From assembly GCF_024198175.1 (NCBI RefSeq), contig NZ_JAJVKV010000003.1, positions 868,001 to 932,000 of the forward strand: a stretch of DNA of 64,000 nt, written 5' to 3'. Below the pieces are notes generated by a model. The model was given only the letters and a program-made list of their open reading frames with translations. It was not told the DNA's origin and searched no databases. Position numbers and translations under genes: made by a program. Positions 57,429-64,000 of the stretch are shown in pieces (positions within the stretch are counted from its first letter, which is position 1; each line of letters starts with the position of its first letter). The stretch comes from Pyxidicoccus xibeiensis. GTDB taxonomy: Bacteria > Myxococcota > Myxococcia > Myxococcales > Myxococcaceae.

Positions 57429-58373
57429 GTGACTCCGCCCCCGTCAGACGCCCCCGAGCCCTGCCTGGCCTCCGCGCCCGCGTGGCGTGACTCCGGAATC
57501 TCGCTTCCCCTCCCCGCGCTCCAGGACGAGGAGGGCCCGCGCCTGCCCGAGGGACTGCCGCCCGTGGTGGACGCGCACGTGCACCTGTTCCCGGACCGCG
57601 TCTTCGAGGCGGTGTGGCGCTGGTTCGAGCAGTACGGCTGGCCCATCCGCTACAAGCTGCACACCGCGCAGGTGCTGTCCTTCCTCTTCTCGCGAGGGGT
57701 GAGCCGGGTGGTGGCGCTCCACTACGCCCACCGGCCGGGCATGGCGCGCGCGCTCAATGCCTATGTGGCCGAGGTGGCCCGCGCGGAGCCGCGGGTGCTG
57801 GGGCTCGCCACCGTGCTGCCGGGCGAGGAGGGCGCCGCGGACATCCTCGCCGAGGCCTTCGCCGCCGGACTCCAGGGCGTGAAGCTGCACTGCCACGTAC
57901 AGTGCTTCTCACCGGACGCGCCGCAGCTCCACGAGGTGTATGCCGCCTGCGCGCGGGCGGGCCGGCCGCTCGTCATGCACGCGGGCCGGGAGCCGTCGAG
58001 CCCACACTATGCCTGTGACACGTACGCCCTCTGCGCCGCCGAGCGGGTGGAGCGCGTCCTCGAGGACTACCCGACGCTGAAGCTGTGCGTGCCCCACCTG
58101 GGGGCGGACGAGTTCGACGCGTACTCACGCCTGCTGGAGCGTCACGACAACCTCTGGCTGGACACCACCATGACGGTGTCCGGCTACTTCCCCGTGCCCC
58201 TGCCCCGCAGGGCGCTGGAGGTGCGGCCCGAGCACATCCTCTACGGCACGGACTTTCCCAACCTCCCCTACGCCTGGGACCGCGAGCTCAAGGCGCTGCT
58301 CGGCCTGAAGCTGGATGACGAGGCCCTGGCGGGAGTCCTGGGTCAGAATGCACTCCGCCTGTTCGGGGCCTGA
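57429..58373 (+). CDS. Amidohydrolase-2 family TIM-barrel protein
   Basis: The start is GTG. The 314-residue protein has VVDAHVHLFPD (HxH metal motif), later VKLHCHVQCF, LVMHAGREPSSPHYACD, and HILYGTDFPNLPYAWDRE with the conserved metal-binding Asp. These fit amidohydrolase family 2, metal-dependent hydrolases or decarboxylases. The substrate is unknown. Confidence 0.82.
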   Translation: MTPPPSDAPEPCLASAPAWRDSGISLPLPALQDEEGPRLPEGLPPVVDAHVHLFPDRVFEAVWRWFEQYGWPIRYKLHTAQVLSFLFSRGVSRVVALHYAHRPGMARALNAYVAEVARAEPRVLGLATVLPGEEGAADILAEAFAAGLQGVKLHCHVQCFSPDAPQLHEVYAACARAGRPLVMHAGREPSSPHYACDTYALCAAERVERVLEDYPTLKLCVPHLGADEFDAYSRLLERHDNLWLDTTMTVSGYFPVPLPRRALEVRPEHILYGTDFPNLPYAWDRELKALLGLKLDDEALAGVLGQNALRLFGA

Positions 58374-58526
58374 GGCGCCAGATGGGGGGCGGAGCAAGCC
58401 TCGTGTACGCGTGTCGTTGGCTGTTGAAAAGTGGCGGAGCCCCTTCCGGAATGGAAGAGGAGTTCCCATCTTGCCGACCATAGAATTTCGCGGACGAAGA
58501 AGCCGCCGCACTCCCTGAGGCCCGCC

Positions 58527-58904
58527 ATGTCCCACATCCTGGTCGTCGATGACGACGCGAGTCACCGCACGCTCATCTGCGATGCCCTCGAGGAGATGGG
58601 CTACCGCACGGTGCAGGCGGCCAACGGCCGCGAAGCGCTGGACCTGCTCGAGGGTGACATGCCCTCGGCCGTCCTGCTCGACCTGCGGATGCCCGTCATG
58701 AGCGGCTGGGGGCTGCTCGATGCGCTGAAGAAGATGCCGCGTGCGCGCGGGCTGCCCATCATCATCATCTCCGGCTACGGCTTCGAGTGGGAGGCCGAGC
58801 TGGTGGGCGCCGCCGGCTACATCTCCAAGCCGGTGGACCTGGACAAGGTCCGCATGACGGTGCAGCAGATCGCCGGCCCGCCGGAGATGGCCTTCGTCCA
58901 CTGA
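58527..58904 (+). CDS. Single-domain response regulator
   Basis: The start MSHILVVDDDASHRT has GAGG seven bases upstream. The 125-residue receiver domain has the acidic pocket (VVDDD), the phospho-accepting Asp in LLDLRMP (about residue 53), a Ser in IIISGYG, and Lys in ISKPVD. No output domain follows, so it probably passes phosphate to or modulates another protein. No histidine kinase is adjacent. The next genes encode an ABC exporter, perhaps cotranscribed. Confidence 0.9.
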   Translation: MSHILVVDDDASHRTLICDALEEMGYRTVQAANGREALDLLEGDMPSAVLLDLRMPVMSGWGLLDALKKMPRARGLPIIIISGYGFEWEAELVGAAGYISKPVDLDKVRMTVQQIAGPPEMAFVH

Positions 58905-58969
58905 CGGGCCCGGCGGGCAGCCGCCGGTCTTCAGAGGGGGGCTGTACCCGGGGGCGAGGCTCGGGTGTG

Positions 58970-59806
58970 ATGGTGGGCACTCCGATGATGCCCTCCTCCA
59001 CCGATGACCTCGCCGTCGACGCTCGTGGGCTGCTGAAGCGCTTTGGCGGCTTCACCGCGCTCAATGGCCTGGACCTGCAGATTCCCCGCGGCGCCTTCTA
59101 TGCCTTCCTGGGCCCCAACGGCGCCGGGAAGTCCACCAGCATCGCCCTGCTGACGGGGGTGTACGGCCCGGACGCGGGCACCATCCGCATGCTGGGCATG
59201 GACGCGGTGGCGCAGCCCATGGAGGTGAAGCGGCGCGTGGGCGTGGTGCCCGAGGAGCTGAGCCTCTTCGAGCGCCTCACCGGCCGGCAGTACCTCACCT
59301 TCTGCGCGCGCATGTACGGGCTGGACGGGGACGAGGCCGCCGCGCGCGCCACGGAGCTGCTGGAGCTGACGGAGCTCACGTACAAGGCGGGCTCGCTGGT
59401 GGCGGAGTACTCCAAGGGCATGCGGCGGAGGCTGGCCATCGCCGCGGCGCTGATCCACGCGCCGGAGCTGGTGCTGCTGGACGAGCCCTTCGAGGGCATC
59501 GACGTGCTGGCGGCGGGCGTCATCCGCGAGCTCTTGCGCGAGCTGAGCCGGCGCGGGGTGACGCTGCTGCTCACCACGCACGTGCTGGAAATCGCGGAGC
59601 GGCTGGCGACGCACGCGGGCATCATCCGCGGCGGGAAGATGCTGGACCAGGGGCCGGTGGGCTCGCTGCTGGAGCGGTACGACTGCCCCTCGCTGGAGGC
59701 GGTGTTCGAGAAGCTCATCGCCGTGCCGGCCTCGCGCAACGCGCGCCTGTCCTTCTACGGGGACGTGGCGCCGGCGCCGGTGCCGCTGCGCCGGGAGTCC
59801 GCATGA
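58970..59806 (+). CDS. ABC transporter ATP-binding protein
   Basis: The start MVGTPMMPSSTDDLAV has GAGG nine bases upstream. The 278-residue ATPase has Walker A GPNGAGKST, a Q loop in VGVVPEELSLFERLTG, the signature YSKGMRRRLAIAAALIH in place of LSGGQ, Walker B LVLLDEPFEG and the H loop LLTTHVLE. It energises the permease encoded by the next gene, whose ATG overlaps its stop (ATGA). Such two-gene exporters move lipids, antibiotics or other envelope compounds; the substrate is unknown. Confidence 0.9.
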   Translation: MVGTPMMPSSTDDLAVDARGLLKRFGGFTALNGLDLQIPRGAFYAFLGPNGAGKSTSIALLTGVYGPDAGTIRMLGMDAVAQPMEVKRRVGVVPEELSLFERLTGRQYLTFCARMYGLDGDEAAARATELLELTELTYKAGSLVAEYSKGMRRRLAIAAALIHAPELVLLDEPFEGIDVLAAGVIRELLRELSRRGVTLLLTTHVLEIAERLATHAGIIRGGKMLDQGPVGSLLERYDCPSLEAVFEKLIAVPASRNARLSFYGDVAPAPVPLRRESA

Positions 59807-61458
59807 GCCGCCCCGCCGTGCCCGGCTTCCTGCGGCACCTGGTGCTGCTGTGGGGGCTGCGCTTCAACATCGGGCTCAACCAGGGACCGGGCAAGAGCCG
59901 GCTCCTGGCGGTGGGCGTGTTCCTGGCGTCGAGCGCGCCCGGCTTCTTCCTGGGCCTGTTCTTCTTCACGCTGATGCGGCTGGCCCCCGTCGCGCAGAGC
60001 GACGTGTGGCCGTACTTCATCCTGAATCTGCTGTGCTTCGTGACGTTCTCCGTGTGGGTGACGTGGCCGCTGTTGTCAGCCGGCGTGGATGACCACTCGG
60101 AGCTGAGCCGGTACGCGGCGTTCCCGATTTCGCCCTTCCGGCTGCTCATCGCCTCCACGGTGGCGAGTCTCTTCGAGCCGCGCGCGCTGGTGTTCTACGC
60201 GCCGCTCACGGGGGCGGCGCTGGGGTACGCGTCGGTGAACTGGCTGGCGGCGCCGTGGCTGGCCGTCATCATGTACGGGCTGTTCGCGCTGCTGTGCGCG
60301 GCGTGGAGCCGGGTGGCGCTGTACGCGGTCATCAACGTGCTGCGGGAGAAGCGCAGCGCGGAAATCATGGGCGGCGGGCTGCTGGCATTCCTGGTGGCGG
60401 CGTCGTTCATCCCGCCCATCGACACCTCGTGGCTGACGGCGGTGGGCGAGGCGGGGGTGGGCGCGCTGGACATGTCGCTCATCATCAACGCGGCGGTGGC
60501 GCTGGGCCGGGTGCCGCCGGGCTTCTTCGGCGACGGGCTGGGGCAGCTCGCCTGGGGGCGCCCGAAGGTGGCGCTGCTGGAGGCGACGGGGCTCTTCTTC
60601 TTCGCCGCGGTGGGCATGGCGGTGGCGTACGCGCTGCTGATGCGCTTCCACCGGCAGTCGGGGCGCGCGGGCCCGTCCGGCCGGGACTCCGGGGACAGCA
60701 ATCCGTTCGCCCGGACAAAGACGCGCTACTCCACGCTGGTGACGCGCGAGGCGCTCGACCTGTGGCGCAACCCGCGCGCGCGGCTGCTGGCGTCGGTGCC
60801 GTTCATCCTGGCAATCCTGCTGAAGCTGCTGTCCGGGCGGGACTTGTTCGTCTACCTGCTGGGGGCTTCCGCGGATGCGTGGCTGATGGGAGGCCTGTGC
60901 ATCTACGGCGCGGTGGTGATTGCGTCGACCTTCTCGCAGAACACCTTCGCCTATGACGGGCAGGGCTTCGCGGTGTTCCTGGCGGCGCCGCTGGACCTGG
61001 CGGACGTGCTGCGGGCGAAGAACCGGGTGCAGGGGGCGGCGGCGGTGCTGATGGCGGTGCTGGTGGCGCTCTTCTACCGGGTGTACTTCGGCTTCGGGAC
61101 GGCGGTGGACGTGGCCTGCGCCCTGGCGGCGGTGGCGGCGGTGCTGCCAGTGCTGCTGGCGGCGGGCAACTTCCTGTCGCTGTACTTCCCGGTGAAGTTC
61201 CACGCGAGCCTGAAGCGGCGGGACAAGGTGCCGCTGACGGCGTCGATGCTCGGCATCCTCGCGGCCAGCGCCGGGTGCGCGCCCTTCGGCTGGGCGCTGA
61301 AGCTGGCGGGCAAGGGCGGGCCCACGTGGCAGACGGCGGCGATGGTGGCCCTGTGCGCCGGGCTGAATGTCGCGCTGTACCGGGGCGTGCTGCCCCTGGC
61401 CCTGCGGGTGCTGGAGCAGCGGCGGGAAGTGGTGCTGCACGCGGTGACTCGCGAATAG
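59803..61458 (+). CDS. ABC transporter permease
   Basis: The start overlaps the ATPase stop by 4 bp. The 551-residue protein has about twelve predicted membrane helices in two halves, without a soluble ATPase part. Features include GLNQGPGKSRLL in the N-terminus and a cytoplasmic loop with LVTREALDLWRNPRARLLAS. It forms the exporter with the upstream ATPase. The cargo is unknown. Confidence 0.8.
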   Translation: MSRPAVPGFLRHLVLLWGLRFNIGLNQGPGKSRLLAVGVFLASSAPGFFLGLFFFTLMRLAPVAQSDVWPYFILNLLCFVTFSVWVTWPLLSAGVDDHSELSRYAAFPISPFRLLIASTVASLFEPRALVFYAPLTGAALGYASVNWLAAPWLAVIMYGLFALLCAAWSRVALYAVINVLREKRSAEIMGGGLLAFLVAASFIPPIDTSWLTAVGEAGVGALDMSLIINAAVALGRVPPGFFGDGLGQLAWGRPKVALLEATGLFFFAAVGMAVAYALLMRFHRQSGRAGPSGRDSGDSNPFARTKTRYSTLVTREALDLWRNPRARLLASVPFILAILLKLLSGRDLFVYLLGASADAWLMGGLCIYGAVVIASTFSQNTFAYDGQGFAVFLAAPLDLADVLRAKNRVQGAAAVLMAVLVALFYRVYFGFGTAVDVACALAAVAAVLPVLLAAGNFLSLYFPVKFHASLKRRDKVPLTASMLGILAASAGCAPFGWALKLAGKGGPTWQTAAMVALCAGLNVALYRGVLPLALRVLEQRREVVLHAVTRE

Positions 61459-61462
61459 GACG

Positions 61463-61496
61463 AAGCCGCGGCCCCGTGCTCGGGGGACCGCGGCTT
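61463..61496. terminator. Terminator after the ABC exporter operon
   Basis: AAGCCGCGG at 61463-61471 pairs with CCGCGGCTT at 61488-61496, and CCCCG/CGGGG pair inside. It is shared by two converging genes. Confidence 0.75.
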
Positions 61497-61519
61497 CCAG
61501 GCTGGCGTGTCCGTGGGGC

Positions 61520-62791
61520 TCAGTAGGCGAGGCCGTGCTTCGCGGCCTGGGCCTTCACGCCCTTCATCACGTTGGCGTCGAAGGCGTCCTCCTTCTCCTC
61601 GACGTTCTTCGAGAGCCACACGTCGCGGTCCGCCGCCAGCTTCGAGGCCTTCGCCTCCAGCACCTTCTTGTCCTCGGCGAGCTGCTTCACCTTCGCGGAC
61701 CGGTCCTCCTTGCTGAGGCCCTTCAGCTCCGAGGGCAGCTCGTCGTCCTTCACCGTCGCCAGCGCCGTGGGGGCCGCCACGAGGTCCACCGCGCCGCCCA
61801 CCGCCGCCGGGGCGCTGCTCTCCATGGCGGGCGCCGCCGCTCCGGCGGGCTTCGCCGCCGCGCGGGTCTTCTTCATGTAGCTGATGCGCTCCGCGGCGGC
61901 CTCGGCGCCCAGGCTCGCCATCGCGTCGGCCCGCGCCCGGTTCTCGGCCTGCACCTCGGCCTTGCCCGTGTAGAGCGTCTTCGACGCCAGCTCCGAGTTC
62001 ACCTTCGCCAGCTCCGCGTCGTACGGCGTCGCTACGGCCACCATGCCACCGGCCTGGTCAATCGAGTCGAACGTGCCGTCGGTCAGCTTCGCCACGTGGC
62101 GCCAGGCCGTCTCCGTCTCCGCGTCCGAGCCGCAGCGCACCGTGTTCACGACGATGTGCTTGTCGCGGGCCCGCTTCGCCCAGTGCTTGAAGTTCCAGTC
62201 GTCGTTGCGCTCGGCCGGAGGCGCGTCGCCCACGAGGAAGATGACCTTCATCACCTCGCGGTTCTGGCTCCAGGACAGCTTCGACACGGCCTCGCCCAGC
62301 CCGCGGCCGACGTGCTCCGGGGTGTCACCGCCGCCATCCGCCTGGAACTTGCGCAGGTTGGAGAAGACGGTGTCCAGGTCGTCGCTGAGCTCGTAGCGCT
62401 TCGTCACGTACGCGTCGCCCACGTCGCGGTAGGCCACCAGGCCGACCTTGAGGTGCGGCGTCGGCCGGCCCTGGGCGATGCGGGAGGCGATGGAGTAGAT
62501 CTTCCGCTTCGCGCCCTCGAGCAGTCCGCCCATGGACCCGGTGGTGTCGAGCACGAAGACGACCTCGATTCGCGGCCGCTGGCCCTGGGCCTGCTCCGGC
62601 GCGACCTTGTCCTGCTGCTGCGCCGGCGGCGCGGGCTTCGCGGCGTCGTCGGTGGACTTCGGCACGATGGGCTTCTTCAGGTCCTTCGTGGGGGGCGAGG
62701 TGACGGGGCTCTCGGCCAGGGCGGGGGCGGCGAGCAGGGTGGTAGCGAGCGCGGCCGACAGGGCGGCCCGCGACAGGGACTTGAGGTCCAT
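61520..62791 (-). CDS. Secreted VWA-domain protein
   Basis: The 423-residue protein has a signal peptide (MDLKSLSRAALSAALATTLLAAPALA) and a Pro/Gln linker. A von Willebrand A domain begins at IEVVFVLDTTGSMGG; DTTGSM is the MIDAS metal site, with further ligands in GGGDTPEH and VGDAPP. The C-terminal 150 residues are Ala/Lys/Glu helical. VWA domains bind partner proteins or extracellular targets. No genes for pili or chelatases are nearby, so the partner is unknown. Confidence 0.82.
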   Translation of the reverse strand: MDLKSLSRAALSAALATTLLAAPALAESPVTSPPTKDLKKPIVPKSTDDAAKPAPPAQQQDKVAPEQAQGQRPRIEVVFVLDTTGSMGGLLEGAKRKIYSIASRIAQGRPTPHLKVGLVAYRDVGDAYVTKRYELSDDLDTVFSNLRKFQADGGGDTPEHVGRGLGEAVSKLSWSQNREVMKVIFLVGDAPPAERNDDWNFKHWAKRARDKHIVVNTVRCGSDAETETAWRHVAKLTDGTFDSIDQAGGMVAVATPYDAELAKVNSELASKTLYTGKAEVQAENRARADAMASLGAEAAAERISYMKKTRAAAKPAGAAAPAMESSAPAAVGGAVDLVAAPTALATVKDDELPSELKGLSKEDRSAKVKQLAEDKKVLEAKASKLAADRDVWLSKNVEEKEDAFDANVMKGVKAQAAKHGLAY

Positions 62792-62917
62792 GGCGTTCTC
62801 CAGGGGAGTCGAACAACTGCGGTTTCGGTTGGGGCTGCGCGCGCGTTCGAGTCGTTAACGGACGGGTCCGACGAAAGGTCTACGCCCCGGGTTCATGTGA
62901 AACGCGGGCCCCGGACC

Positions 62918-63319
62918 TCAATCCATGTGTTCGAGCTCTATGGCCGTTGGAAGGGCCCAGGCATGGCGCCGTTCCTCGTAGACGGAGACCCTTGGCGCCG
63001 GGAAGCTGGGATCGGCGAAGGCGCCGACGGCGACCGCGAGCATCTCTGGCAGGGTGCCGAACTCCCAGTAGACGGTCGTTCCGCACTCCGGGCAGAAATG
63101 GAAAGTGCTGGAGTTTCCACTGTCTTCGACACGGACATAGGACGTGGAGCGTCCCGTGATGGCGGTGACTGCCTCTCGTGGGAACCGGGCCTGCACGCCG
63201 AAGACACTGCCCGTCCGCTGCTGGCAGGCGAGGCAGTGGCACATGGAAATCCGAACGGGCTCGCCTTCACACGCCAGTTGAAGCTGACCGCAACTGCATG
63301 AGGCGCGACGTACGGACAT
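62918..63319 (-). CDS. GFA-family zinc protein (CENP-V/GFA fold)
   Basis: The start MSVRRASCSCGQLQL has GGAG six bases upstream. The 133-residue protein carries the zinc motifs of the GFA family in order: CSCG (residues 8-11), CHCLACQ (27-33) and CPECG near residue 85. It is related to S-(hydroxymethyl)glutathione synthase but many members have no proven activity. It is a single gene, divergent from the SitA-like gene. Confidence 0.85.
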   Translation of the reverse strand: MSVRRASCSCGQLQLACEGEPVRISMCHCLACQQRTGSVFGVQARFPREAVTAITGRSTSYVRVEDSGNSSTFHFCPECGTTVYWEFGTLPEMLAVAVGAFADPSFPAPRVSVYEERRHAWALPTAIELEHMD

Positions 63320-63433
63320 GGGTTGCTCCGAAAGGAGGGCTGGCGACATCCCACGCATTCAAGCTCAGGCGTAGGCTGCGGGAAACGCCTTCAAACCGAC
63401 TCGGCATCCATGCGAGTCAGGCCCTGGAAAGAC

Positions 63434-64000
63434 ATGATTGCGCGCGGGTTGATGACGCTGCTGGTGGTGGCGCTCGTCGGGTGCGGAACGTCCTCGAGGA
63501 GCGTGCGGCTGAGGACCGGGCAGGGTGAAGCCCTCGTCTTCACGCCAGGCACACAGAGCGCCCCTGTCGAACTGGGCAAGGAGGAGTTCGAGGAGACCAT
63601 CGAGCGGATGGGGCGCGACGTCTCCATCGCCGAGAGCCCACGCAGGGCCGCGCTGAGACTGTTCACCGACTCCCTGAGCCCGCATTCCGCCGGGAAGCTG
63701 GGCATCGTCACCGTGGGACGCCCTCGGCAGAGCCTGCACCTGCTTCCCGAGCAGCAGGACGCGGGAGCGAAGCTGGCCCGTGCCTACGAGCGCTGGTGCC
63801 AGGAAAAGAGCAGCTCCAGCGACTGCCTCCGCCTGCTGGACCGGGGGCTCACGTTGGACGAGGAGGGCAAGCGCACCCTCGCCTTCCGCTTCGCCATCGA
63901 CTCGGTGTGGGACGAGACCGCCGAAGCGCTGGAGGACCTGACGGACAGGGACGCGGTGATTGCCATGCTGGCCACCACTGGAGTCGTCTACTTCGGCTTG
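63434..64000 (+). CDS. Lipoprotein similar to SitA-type polymorphic toxins (cut by window edge)
   Basis: The frame is open to the window end. The start MIARGLMTLLVVALVGCG is a lipoprotein signal with lipobox Cys17; an ATG at 63410 is an in-frame alternative. The mature N-terminus reads SVRLRTGQGEALVFTPG, followed by VELGKEEFEETIERMGRDV, YERWCQEKSSSSDCLRLLDRG and AIDSVWDETAEALEDL. These blocks, in this order, match what I recall of SitA-family toxins that myxobacteria pass between cells by outer-membrane exchange. The toxin domain and immunity gene would lie to the right of the window. Confidence 0.6.
   Translation, partial: MIARGLMTLLVVALVGCGTSSRSVRLRTGQGEALVFTPGTQSAPVELGKEEFEETIERMGRDVSIAESPRRAALRLFTDSLSPHSAGKLGIVTVGRPRQSLHLLPEQQDAGAKLARAYERWCQEKSSSSDCLRLLDRGLTLDEEGKRTLAFRFAIDSVWDETAEALEDLTDRDAVIAMLATTGVVYFGL

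Overview
The window is high-GC DNA (roughly 70 % by eye) with strong G/C at third codon positions. It looks like a chromosomal segment of a myxobacterium, probably Myxococcaceae (Myxococcus, Pyxidicoccus or Corallococcus). The reasons are a RecA gene preceded by an exact match to the Myxococcus-type LexA box, many secreted lipoproteins, an Hanks-type kinase and a PP2C phosphatase, and at the right edge the start of a lipoprotein that resembles the SitA polymorphic toxins of myxobacteria. No rRNA, tRNA, CRISPR array, insertion sequence or prophage was seen.

Layout. 1-12 kb: lipoprotein fragment, DUF2058 protein with an RGG-like insert, sterol-desaturase-like enzyme, SDR, PQQ-propeller lipoprotein, chemoreceptor, small outer-membrane-like protein, PP2C phosphatase, acidic low-complexity protein, two envelope proteins of uncertain function. 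12-17.5 kb: aminotransferase, thioredoxin-fold protein, SDR, glycosyltransferase, small membrane protein, LysR regulator. 17.4-21.3 kb: minus-strand operon HAMP-like membrane protein - fmt - degenerate AroQ-like protein - rsmB. 21.4-26 kb: HEAT-repeat lipoprotein, FUSC transporter, catalytically degenerate hydrolase. 26.1-27.9 kb: TetR regulator and NmrA-like gene, divergent and of lower GC, probably acquired. 28.3-39.5 kb: secreted proteins, LETM1/TerB-like protein, UPF0173 hydrolase, Hsp90 coupled to a TPR-like protein, Tex, a duplicated Cys-rich lipoprotein, an acetyltransferase. 39.6-43.2 kb: PhoD-type phosphatase and recA. 44.3-46.4 kb: a four-gene operon of ECF sigma factor, anti-sigma factor, DUF3106 protein and an acidic secreted protein, each overlapping the next by 4 bp, followed by a hairpin-repeat array. 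46.9-51.4 kb: kinase, glmS, glmU and a small upstream ORF. 51.7-58.9 kb: gamma-glutamyltransferase, TatD-like hydrolase, M3 peptidase, small proteins, amidohydrolase, response regulator. 59-64 kb: two-gene ABC exporter, secreted VWA protein, GFA protein, SitA-like lipoprotein cut by the window edge.

How genes work together. fmt and rsmB serve translation initiation and rRNA modification; glmU and glmS supply UDP-GlcNAc for the envelope. recA is probably SOS-controlled. The most system-like region is 44.3-46.4 kb: the anti-sigma factor has a predicted far-side acidic tail that resembles the C-terminus of the last gene's secreted protein, while the gene between encodes a very basic protein with LTxxQ-like repeats. 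I infer an envelope-stress sensing module. Other oddities are three proteins that keep an enzyme fold but have lost or changed catalytic residues (18749-19696, 25160-25864, and the kinase at 46870-47805). All functions are assigned by reading motifs without database searches.
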